Shown here piece by piece: positions 1-11,500 of a DNA stretch of 64,000 nucleotides. A program made the translations under genes and the position numbers. Position 1 is the first letter of the stretch; each line of letters starts with the position of its first letter. Source of the DNA: Lophius americanus (Eukaryota > Chordata > Actinopteri > Lophiiformes > Lophiidae); NCBI GenBank assembly GCA_037951165.1, contig JBBDHG010000097.1, forward strand, positions 3,880,001 through 3,944,000. The letters run 5' to 3'. A model generated the notes under the pieces. That model made no database searches and had not been told where the DNA came from. It saw only the letters and a program-made list of their open reading frames with translations.

Positions 1-53
<53 letters not shown>

Positions 54-60
54 GTGTGTG
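1..60. repeat. (TG)n microsatellite abutting a splice acceptor
   Basis: Nearly pure TG dinucleotides with one CG interruption, running off the left edge of the window. The tract ends about 20 bases before the acceptor AG (78-79) of the first cacna1a exon seen here, where a polypyrimidine tract would normally lie. In pre-mRNA it would be a (UG)n tract. Confidence 0.97.
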
Positions 61-79
61 TTTGTTGTGGCCACCCCAG

Positions 80-176
80 CGGCCGGATCAGTTACACAGA
101 CATGTATCAGATGCTAAGACACATGTGTCCGCCGCTAGGCCTCGGGAAGAGGTGTCCCGCCCGGGTCGCCTATAAG
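80..176 (+). CDS. cacna1a: cacna1a exon 37b (EFb-type mutually exclusive exon)
   Basis: The exon is 97 nt, as in the human counterpart, and starts after CCCCAG with one base of a split codon. It encodes GRISYTDMYQMLRHM, then PPLGLGKRCPARVAYK. The MLRHM and CPARVAYK segments mark it as the b-type alternative. In mammals exons 37a and 37b of Cav2.1 and Cav2.2 are mutually exclusive and change calcium-dependent facilitation and tissue distribution. The a-type exon is not in this window, so it should lie just to the left. The donor is AAG|GTAGAC. Confidence 0.93.
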
Positions 177-2513
177 GTAGACTCGCCCCTCACCTTATCC
201 TCCCGCCCCTTAACCACCACCCCCGCCTTCTCCTCGGCCTTCTCTTTCCCACGAATCCTCTTTCCCCCATTTTCCCTCCTGTTCTCTCTCCTCTCTGTCT
301 TTAAACCTCCCCAATTGCTGGGGGGGAGAACCTTTTACTCTCTCTATCTCTCTATCTTCCTCTCTCTCTCTCTCTCTCTCCCTCTCGTTCTCCTCATTGT
401 CTGGTAGTGGTGGTTGTGGTGGTGGTGAGCACTGTCCTCTATTCTCTCCCTCCGACCGCGGAGATGGAGGGTTGGGTTTTTGTCGTGCAGTGAAGTGAAG
501 TGATAGTGGAGTGGTAGTAAATCCTTTCTTTTATTTCCAACCGTCAGGCCGTAGGAGTAAGGGAACGGAGGAGTCTTTGCTAGTCCTTCTGCAACCTGCA
601 CGGACGCACTGCACATGCACAACGGCACACTCAGCATACACTCGTGACGGAGCACAGACTCAACCGAGAATTTCCACTACTCCACGACAAAAATAAACGA
701 ATTTGGAATGAAAGATTGAGGCCTGTGTATGGAATCTTTAATAAGCCGGTACAAAATCCCTGTCTTTACATCCTGTTGTTAAAACATTTAGAATCAAACA
801 AACTATCAGGCCACTTTTTATCATAACCTCACCGCTCTACATTTTACAAAAAACATCCTGTAAAAAATGACAAAACTGCAGGACAACGGAGAATCCCATT
901 TGGACAACATTTGTGCTAAAATGGAGACAAAATTATGGTTTACACAAGAATAGGATTAATTGGTTTATCTTCAAATCTCTAGTTTGGGTTTTTAACATAT
1001 TCACAACATTAATTTAAGCAGGGTCATTCTCACACTGTGCAACTCTCTGCTTACGATGCGGGTACAGAAGGACCGGCAAGGGTGTCTGTGTTCAGTCCTC
1101 TGCGTCTCTCATTCCTGTGGATGGCACTAGAGAGCAAAAGTTCCAAAGCACCAGAGACTTACGCACTCTTTACATTCCAATAATAATAATGCAACAAATG
1201 GGTTAAAATTTGATCCTCTTAGTCACCTTCAAGAGAGTTTTTTTGGACACCTTCAGTCTCTTTGGTTTCTCCTTGACCGCTACTTCCGCTACGATGGAAT
1301 TCAGCATTCGATGTCACTTGGTCTTTTTATCCTCTCATCCTCATTATCCGCCAACTCTCTCTCCTTCTCTGTCTCATTGACATCCAGATTCACCAAACAG
1401 TTTTGGAAAGATGATTCCTTAAGGGCTTCAGCAAAGAGTTCCCGCAATCATCGATCATGTAAGATTAGGGTCTGATTATGGGATCAACAACATGTTATTC
1501 AGTCTTCAGGTAGAATGATCCTCCATCTAATATCAACTAAAGACATGAAATCCCTCTCCACATGTCTGTACGAACAGGGCCTCCGTATGGACCCGCTCCA
1601 TGGAGATAAAAAGGTCTTTTTCTGAAACAAATGTATATCTTATTTTCAGCTGAAAGTGCCGAAAACTATTTTAGGAATATTAGATTCCATTTATTCAAAG
1701 AGATTACCCAAATACCTCCAAAAGTTTACACACTTGTCCTTTAATACAGTGCGAACATTGAAGACTTTCGGCTAATGCGAACTACCGCGTTTTTGTCAAC
1801 ATTACCGTCTTTTGTTGAACCTCTTTAATTTATCAGTCAAATCCAGTAAAAGCCTTCATTGACATTTTGTTGCAAACATTATTGAACTTTTCAGAAAAGT
1901 TTTCAGAAAGCGTACCAGCGCCGATACGGTTTATAATACAAATAATACAAACTTGCCATTTATTGAATCTGTGTGTCAATACCTTATCCACATGTCTATA
2001 TATCTTGTGTCTTCCTTCTTTTTCTCCCGTTTGGATTCTTCCCCTCTCAGTCGTTCCTCTTTTCTTCTACCTCTACGGTCCATTTCTTTGTCAGCGATCG
2101 GCATCGATCTTCACTCCTTCATAAAATACCTTCGTCCGTCCATATCCACTCTGTCGCTACCTGATGTCTCCTCCAGGTTCTCCTTATCTTTTGTTCCAGA
2201 ATGTCAGCTTGTAATGGCACTTGCCCGCATCACTTACACAAAGCCTCATACAAATCAGCATCATACGACATTTTGAGGTCATTAAGATGGTTTACGCCAG
2301 AAGAGAAATGGAAAGATTAGATTTGAGAATTAGCACTGGTCACTTTCAAGCCTCAGGCAAAGTTCCTCTTTACTCCATAAGTGGACGTCCTGTTCTTTTG
2401 AACTGACCTATTCTCAGGAAACTTCTGTCAGTGTTGTTTCTAGTCCTTGTCTTTATCCCTTCTTGTTCTGTAATTTCCAGCTTTTCTCGTCTTTCATTTT
2501 TATCCACACACAC

Positions 2514-2593
<80 letters not shown>

Positions 2594-5500
2594 GGACACT
2601 CTTCCTCTTTGTTAATTCCAGTTGACCCATGCTTCTCTTGATTTTTCTTACTCTTTCAGTGTTTTCACGGCCTTCCCCTCCCTCTTCATTCTCACCCTTC
2701 CCTTTTTATTTGTATCTACATTCATGACCAAGCTTAGATCTACCTAGTTTAACTCAACAAACAGCTCACCCTACCATGTGTCCCCCTTTGACAGAACCCC
2801 CCTCACCTTACCCAACAGCCCTACAGTACAACTAGAAAGCCTGGTTGGTCCTAAGTAAAAGCCAGGAACAATGTCTATCATCTCTTTTTTATCTTCTCTT
2901 GGATTTTTCTCTTCTTTCAGGGAATGTCACAACTCATGTCCTCTCTAACTAACTGACAACCCCTTAAAAACATTTGGCATTGAGAGATCTCTTGACTTTT
3001 TCTGAAAAATTACCATTGCTTTCCAGTTTGACGTTGATTAACAGAACCTTGAACTAAAAGTGTACGAAGCAAACCTGCCAATCAGTAGGATCAATCCATA
3101 TAATTGAGGATACTCTCTTTGTGCGGATGCACGGCTACTTGTATTGTGAAAGTGGGTTTTAAGCAAAGTGGGGGTAGGGGGGTGGGTAGTTGGGAAGAGT
3201 TGGTGCTTAGATAAAGGGGAGTAAGGTTAAGGCATGTTGCATGCTCTGTGTGTCCATATCTGTGGGAATTTGCCAGGGGATTGTTGTGTTGTGTTGCATG
3301 GAATACTTACCCTTTCTGTTGCATGGCTATGGGCGACATTGAGCCGGCCTGCTGCGTGTCATTTGCTGTGAATGTGGGCCGATGCCCACCGCCTGCCGCA
3401 CACTCGGCTCTGGGCATGCTCTACAATCGCACACTCTCAGGAACACAAGCATGAACACAGACCCACCACCATCGTATTGCCGTGCTTGCTGTCATGAGTG
3501 CCCAACGCTCATGTTTGTAGGTATATCCGATGGAATGCTGACTGGTTGGGATAGGAACTGCACGCAGCCCAGTCCGGGCAGCTTGTTTTGTTCCATCCGC
3601 TGGTTTCTCCATTGGCTTTACCTGGTGGAGACATGTAAAGACAGGGAACCTCTTTACAGGTAGGGGAGCTCTATAGCAGATGCCTTAAATAAAGCAACAG
3701 CAGTCTCCTGAACAAATATGCCATTACTCCAGTGATATTGTTATTGTTCTCCAGTCAACCTATTTTGTCTCCAAAGGACTCCAATTAAGCGACCTTAATT
3801 GGAGTCCTTGGAGTGCTCAATAATTGTGTGTAAGTGGGGAGGGAAGGATGTTGGGTTAGTGGAGTGCGGGTTGGTTGGGGGGGTTGTTGTATGTGTGCTG
3901 TTATATATTTATCTCCATGTGTGAAACAGCAAGATGTGTAAATGCAAGAATGCATTCACACATTTAGGGAACATGGGCACAGGTTGGGTCAGAGACTATT
4001 GTGGCTCTGAATGTTCTTCCCGGTGGTTCTCGGCTATCACAGTTGCTTAGCAGCAAATAGCCCTCATTGGATAGCTGTGCAGTCTCGTAGAGTATCATTG
4101 GAAAAAAACAGGAGACGCTGGGACTCACCAGCTCTATTTCCTCATGCATATTGCAAAATTGTGCACTAATGAAATGTGGAATAGACTTAACAAATGCAAA
4201 AATAAGGGACTCATTGCCTCGACTTGACATCCACTGATTTGACCTATTTAGGCTCGACTGATAGTATTCACATCTGAGAGAATTGGGCTGACACCCAGTC
4301 ATCCCTATCCCAAATTGGCTGTTGTCTATGGAGCTCTCTCAACCTTGTCCCTCACCCCCTCACCCCTTCCCCATCCCGGAGGTTCAGGCACAATAGACCT
4401 TGGCAAGGACACATCCCTTTCTCATACTATCATCCTGACTGGCTCTCCACAGAGGCTGCTGCGTATGGATCTGCCTGTTGCCGATGACAACACGGTGCAT
4501 TTTAACTCCACCCTCATGGCTCTGATCAGGACAGCCCTGGATATAAAGATAGCTAAGGGTATGGTGGCAAAGTATTAAAATCCATTTCCTGTTTGACATT
4601 CGTGCAAGTATGACTTTTCACCTCCAAATATCTGAAAGTTCTCCTCAACAAATGCGACAAATTTGGCAAATTCTGACAACTATTTTCTTCCTTGGGAGAA
4701 TGGGTATGACTTAATCTTTTTGTTCATGTGTGTGTGCGTGTGTGTATATGGTTGCGTGCATATATATTGTTTGTGTGTAAAAATATTTTCATGCATGGGC
4801 GGGGTGTTACCCAGGTGGAGCGGACAAGCAGCAGATGGATGCGGAGCTGAGAAAGGAGATGATGGCGATTTGGCCAAACTTGTCACAGAAGACACTGGAT
4901 CTGCTGGTCACGCCGCATAAGGGTAAGCCACAGGTGGAAAGTATAGTGGTATATTTATATATTTATGTATATATATATATATTTATATATATATATATAT
5001 ATTATAGATGTTTGTATGTTTATATATATACAGTATATATATGTATGTGTCTGATCACCAACTCACCCAGAGGACAGCTTTCTCCAGCCAGTGTCATTCA
5101 CTGCTTTGCATCTCCTGATCAGGATACTACAGCAGAAACACACACGCTGTACATACATACACTTACATACACTAACAAACACTCCTTACATTTGATGTCC
5201 GGTCATTGTACGTGGAGCCCAAAGTATTCCAACAACCTTTCATATTCAAAGGTGCAGTGTGTAAATTTAGTGGCATCTAGTGGTGTAGTTCCAGATTGCA
5301 ACCTATATTTAAACCTCAGCTCAACCTTCCTATTCAAGAATCTTAGAGTCCAAATGATTTCATCCAGTATCCTGTGAAATGATGAGATAAAAATATTTAG
5401 AAAATAATATTTAAATAAATATATAATTAAATATAATTCAATTCTGTTAAAACAATAATGGAAAGCGTACATTTAAGATATTCATAAAAAAATCGTTGTA

Positions 5501-8500
5501 GTGTTGGCAGTCACAGGGTGGAGGCTGTCCCTGGTTTCTCCTGGGATGGTCCATTGACTGATGGACAGTAAAACTTATCTTTTATCAAAAATAAATCAAG
5601 AGAGAAACACGGAACGTCGTAGTCAAAGAAGGAAACACAGAGGTTAAATCATGAAACCATTAAGAGGTAAGCTAGCGGGGTCCATGCAGTCCATACAGGG
5701 AGCTCAACTCCCTATAGAAGAGAGGGGGCATATGGCTCCTGGGACTCCGACTCTTCAACACAGAGCAAATTCACCCAATAGAACCTGACAAGATTCAAGG
5801 AGAGGTCCGAAGAGGGGATCGTCCCTCACCAGCCGAGTTGATTTACCGGAATGTACTGTGCGGACCTCCCCAGTTTAACTCTCATCAGTTTCACAAGTCA
5901 GATTCTCACTATTTTTCCATTTCTTTGAGGGTATCCTTAATTTAGTTTCCTTGTGCTACATAATATACTTGAACCTTAGGGTTCTGAAACTTCGCCAACC
6001 TCAACAAAAAATTATGTAAAAAAATGTATTTATCATCTTCTTCATCACTGATTTTCAGAGACGAAGCTAAAAACGTGAGAAGTCTTCTCTAGAGCCAGAG
6101 TTCAGTTCATCCATTCTACTGAACAAACAATGTAGCATAACATGGTGGCTTCCATAGACGAGGACCCGCCCCCTCTGGATAAATAAAGAATTCACAGCTA
6201 ATGTTAAAAAAAGCTTTCTGTATTTTCACCTGATTATACACCAATAAAAACACAATTATGATATTATATTCCATTTATTCAAAGAGATACCCCTACATTT
6301 TAATCACTGCACCTTTAAAAGAAAAAGGATATCAAGATTCATGGAGATTAATAACCTCCGTCGATTTAATTTACCAGCTTATTGCCTAATGACATAACCT
6401 CCACTGACTTTGAACCCATGAACACAGAAATTTTTTGTAAGTCCTAGCCAGAGGTACTGCTGTGGCACAGGTTGTACATGTACAGTGATTTGTTTTTATG
6501 TCTAGTGTAAATACAACAATGCCTGGAGGCTATTCTCGCAAATAACACTAATGTTTACCAAGAAGAAGAAAGTCTGTACTACGTAACTTGCTTCCCTTGT
6601 CGCCCACTACATCTAAGGCAAAAATTTAGGTGGCCAGGATCCACATTTTTTGCACTGAGTTTAATGTAGTTTTCAATTTGGGCTAACAAATAGATGCATG
6701 CAACAAATACAACTAAACATGTGCTGTCGTTCCCGACAGCCAGGGTATATTTCCCCGAAAAGTACCCAATCCCCTTCTGTGTAGAAGCAATCGCCCTAAT
6801 TGAACTCTTCAAATTAAATGTAAAGTTATGTCTACAGTATTTTTTAGTAAAAAGCTCCCCAAACTGAGTGAAATATAAACTAAGATTCCAATGTAATGTA
6901 AACAAGTCACATAGCCTCATACGCACCATATTTGTCGTAAATCAGATCAATGCTTGAGAAATTAAAGTACTACTACTTCTGTCTACTGTACTGCCATAAA
7001 AACAGCATTATTTCATTGATTGTCCTTGCAGAGTCATGTGTTCATCTGAAGGCAAAACTTTCACCATAAAGACAACAACATTAGTGTTTACCCCACATTT
7101 GTGACTGAATGGGCTTCGATCATCCGTCACATGAGTCTCAGTCGGACCAATCTTCCTGATTTTGATTCCAACCAGTCAGTGCAGCAGTACAAGAAGTACA
7201 ACCTGTGCCTATAACAGTACGTCTACTTGGTACGGAACCCAAAGCTCAGGGATATCATGTTGTTACTCTGTTTTAATCGGACAGAGCGGTTTTCAAATTT
7301 TGAAGCATCCCCCTTTTGACAAATCGGTTACGTTTGTGCATCATTTTCAGAATCATCCCACACAGGATTCCACCCATACATGCTACTGTAGGTTCATTCT
7401 CTACAGGTCCACAGCTCTTCAACACAATATCTCTGTGAGCCCTCCTCATACGAGGGTTCTGTATGCTGAGGCCACAGTGGCGCACACACCCACACTGCTG
7501 ACCCACCCACTCAGTCGGTCCTGCTATCAGGGGGTGCTGCTATAGAAGATAGTCTATAGAAGTCTTTTCACTACAGAGAGAAGCAGAAGCAGAGCATTAA
7601 CGAGCAAAATAAATCCAAGCATAAGTAAGTGAAATGGTTTCAGTCTGTAGAACATGCATGGTAATTTTACATACAGTGATCATATACTATTCAATGATCA
7701 GCCATAACATTATAACCACCTGCCTTATAAAATGAGGATACTTTCCATTATAGAGTATTGTATAGGTTCCGCTTTTGCTGCCAAAAAAAAGCACTGACAC
7801 GTCAAGGTATGGACTCCTGAATACCTCTGAAGGTGTGCTGCGGTACCTGGCACCAAGACATCACCAGCTGATCCCTTAGCCTTGAAGTTGTAAATTAGGG
7901 CTTACATGGACTTTGTTTATCCAGCTGATCCCACGGATGCTGGATTTGATCTGTGAAAAGTTTTGATGAGCTTTCCACCAAATTGTTTTCTTAAAAGTGT
8001 TCATAGAAATTTTCCATTGCTCTGTGTTCTAGTTCTGATGTTGACATGTGCATTTTAAGGGGCTTTAAGCAATGGACTGGAGTCAGCATGATCACCCTAA
8101 CGGATGTGCAGCAACTCAGCTACCAACTCAGCACGCTGTGATATCTCTATGTGTTCTAACACCTTCCGATCAGAACAATGCTCTGACCTAGTTGTCAAGT
8201 CATCACAGTTTTGTCTAGGGCTGGGCAATAAATTATAAAAAAGGTCAATATTATGATTCAAACAAATCGAAATCATGTATACGATCTAATTTCTGAAGTA
8301 TCATAATTCTGCAGAATTTTGATTCAGACCCTAAGTTGAAGCAAAATAAGGCTAGTTTAGCTGCAGATTATGTCATGACAATCTAAGTCTGGTCCCTTAA
8401 GAGGATGGCCTTATGGGTAATGTGTATCCCCCACATGGGGGATTATGGAAGTTTTACAGTGTTGTTAAGTGCAAACCCATTTTTGTTGTTACTTGGAACC

Positions 8501-11500
8501 CCTCACTAGTAAGGATGTGTATTTATCCTAGCTGTTAAAAATAAAGTGCTTGTCCTAGCTCTGGTATATCATGCTAACTCACTTAGGGGAGCTAATGCTA
8601 ACACCACTCGGTTCGGGGGCTGAGAAGCCGGAGAGCTAAAATCTGGCCCAAGACCGGCTGGTCCCGTCAGAACCTGCAGAAGCGAACCAGGTTCGGAAAT
8701 ATATTTAGAAATTATGTTCGGCTCAGTAACTTCAGGGATAGCCAAAGTGAAGTTCAGACATTAGAATGCGCCCCGATCCGCATTCTAGTGTACAATAGAG
8801 CTGTTGGGAGTTAATGGGTCAGTGCTGCTTACGTCGATCTGTGCTACATATGGACAGACCCTCAGATATTTAAGGATGTCCATTTTTCCCGCTTCCTTGT
8901 CAAAGCCTCACAGATCCTTAAGGATGTCCATTTTTCCTGCTTCATGCATGAACTTCCCGACAAATTGTTCACTTTGCTAAATATATCCCACCCACTGACA
9001 GGTAACCATGTTCACCAGGTAATTCATTGGATAAAAACTCAACTGTCTGTGGTTAAAATGTTATGGCTGCTCACATGTAAATATGGGTTATGTTGCTTGA
9101 AGACTTGTCGCCATGCCACCATGAAGAGGGAATGTCTCAAACAGTGGGAAATTTAGATCGACGATGAAATTAGATATTTTATAATTTTAGCGTCCTGTAA
9201 AAAATCTGGATTCATGTCTCGAGTTTTTGAGGAGAAAAAACTGAGCTTATGTTTTCCAGAGATCATTTAACAGAGGTGTTGAATGATTTCTTAGTGAGGT
9301 AGCCTCATAGTCCTTCGCATTTGGTCTAGAAATAGAAAATAGAATATGCACACGTTCTGGTGTGTTTATATGATAACGATGAACCAGGAGAATGTTAAAA
9401 TGTTTAGGTGCAACATCTGCCTGTGAAAAGACTATCGGCTTTGTTGTGTTAAATATTGTACAGTGTTGTAAACTGTTATTGTGTGTATTCTGTACACCAG
9501 CGAGACGGCTCAGCTTTGGTGCACCTCGACTCTCTTCCATTCATGGATGGAAGGGCGAATGGAGCACTCAATCTACTACCACACAAAATTCTGTCTCAAA
9601 TTCCACATTAGAAAGTTTATCTTAAAGTCCATGTTTCTCACCCAATCTGCAGACAAAGTCCAGCCCTTAACCTATAAGAACCCAAACATATTTCTCTTTA
9701 AAGGGAAATTAAGGCATAAAGTAGACCAATGCAGCATGGTGGCACAGCAAGATTATGGGTTTAAATCCAGCTCCGCCCGGCCACTTTGTGCTGAGTTTGC
9801 ACGTTCTGCCTGTTTTTGCGTAGCTTCCTCCCAAAGTCCAAAATCATGAATACAGGCGAACCAGGGAATCTAAATTGCCCATAGGTGGGAAGGTTAGTGG
9901 GAATGGATGTCTGTCTGGTTATTCATCTAGCGTGTAAACTGCCTCTCACCCAATGGGATAGGCTCAAGGCCCATAGCCACCTTCAATTCACCTGGATCAC
10001 ATGGGCTCCATTTCTGAAATAAGCAGAGCAGTAACGTTACATATTAATGTATTTTACATCGGCTTTTATGTCAATTTTTCTTCTCATAAGAAAATAAATC
10101 AGCTTGATGATTTCTTTTTTTCCTCTTCTTTGGAATAAAGTCCACACATCAAAATATTAACTTCGCTGATTTGGTTCTATGACACATAAATACACAAAAA
10201 AATGCAATATATGAATATTTTTCTAACTTGTTTCATATCAAATGTTTAAAATATGTTGCTAGAACTGGTTAAATGTCATTAAGGACACAGCATGAAAGAA
10301 TCAGAATGCTAAGATACATTGAAATCTATGGTTTGTTGGGGGGGGGGGAGCTGAAAATGATAATTTAGGGGTTCATGAGTTAAAATTGGAGCATGAGGCT
10401 TAATGAAAAACTTTTAAATGGTCCCTGGTACTTTTATATATAACATACAAATGTTAAAGGAAAAGATTGGGCTTGTTTCCACTGACCAAATATTTTTAAG
10501 GCCTCAGGTAACTGAAGTGAATTTGACCAGATTTAAAGCTATTTTCTAAATATATCCCTGCATGGATTGATGTTGAACAGAACTGCCTGAACCGCTGGTG
10601 TATTTCGATGTTTGTGTTTCAATCTGTGTCTGGTCCCACACTCCCACCTCCCTCCCACGGCTCAGGGTCCCATCCCACTCGGGTCTAATCTTGCAGGGTA
10701 ACTTGTCATTATTTCAGCAGCCACAGACTTGACGGTGGGCAAAATCTACGCCGCCATGATGATCATGGAGTACTACCGGCAGAGCAAGACAAAAAGGCTA
10801 CAGGCCCTACGTGACGAACAGGTAGAATCCGTCAGCGAGATATTACACCAACACAACAGGAGCTTTATTTCTGTTTCTTTTATCTCCTCCTCCTTTTCCA
10901 CTTCCGTTGAACGTGGACATCTGCCCCTTTACACTGCACTCTACCCTTCAATAGCATGCTACCTGAAATATGCATTATTTTTCTAGCTCACTGTTCCTCC
11001 ACAGGCCAGACTTAGTCCTTCCTAACAAAGGTATCAGCAGCTCCGTGAAAAATGTTGTGAAAAACCTGGACCTCTATTCCCTTCATACGCTGTCAGATAT
11101 TCAAACTAGATTTAACATAAAGCAACCTGAAAAAACACAAAATACCTGTTTAATTTCGGGTAAAAGTTTGAAATTAACATCTTATTTATTGAACCACAAA
11201 GGTTCACAGATACGAACTGTGAGAAAGAGGCTCCACCGCCATAGAAACTTTATTATAAAAACCACCAAACTGCCTCAATAACTGGTTCTGGCTAGACTAG
11301 ATCCACCTACACCTGATCACTATCGGCCCTGTTCAACCGCATCATCACTTTAATAGACCGTCATCAGTAGCAAGAAGTTAGCTCTGAGGTCTTACCAATA
11401 GCACACTATGCCAAAATCAAAAGATATTGCAGAAGGTGACAGAACTCCATCCGTCTCGGAAGGGTTCCAAACCTGTTTCTAAAGTTCTGGGACTCCACAG

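Larger units (their letters stand above)
177..4452 (+). other. cacna1a intron after exon 37b
   Basis: About 4.3 kb. It holds a CT-rich tract (334-395), a (CA)n microsatellite (2505-2590), a perfect hairpin (3774-3809) and G-rich stretches near 3170-3190 and 3835-3890. 1650-1710 resembles the inner end of the MITE at 5248. No second alternative exon was found in it. Confidence 0.85.
4923..10717 (+). other. cacna1a intron 39
   Basis: About 5.8 kb, mostly transposon-derived: a TA-rich tract, a MITE with terminal inverted repeats (5248-6316), a decayed Tc1-like element with a nested hAT-like insertion (7696-9072) and a dispersed repeat (9735-10010). The stretches 6320-7690 and 10020-10717 hold nothing recognisable apart from a G run at 10338-10348. 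Confidence 0.85.

Noticed and set aside
3248..3663. Candidate for the alternative exon 37a
   Set aside because: The frames here do not contain the PPLGLGKKCP core that both 37a and 37b share; mammalian order places 37a to the left of 37b.
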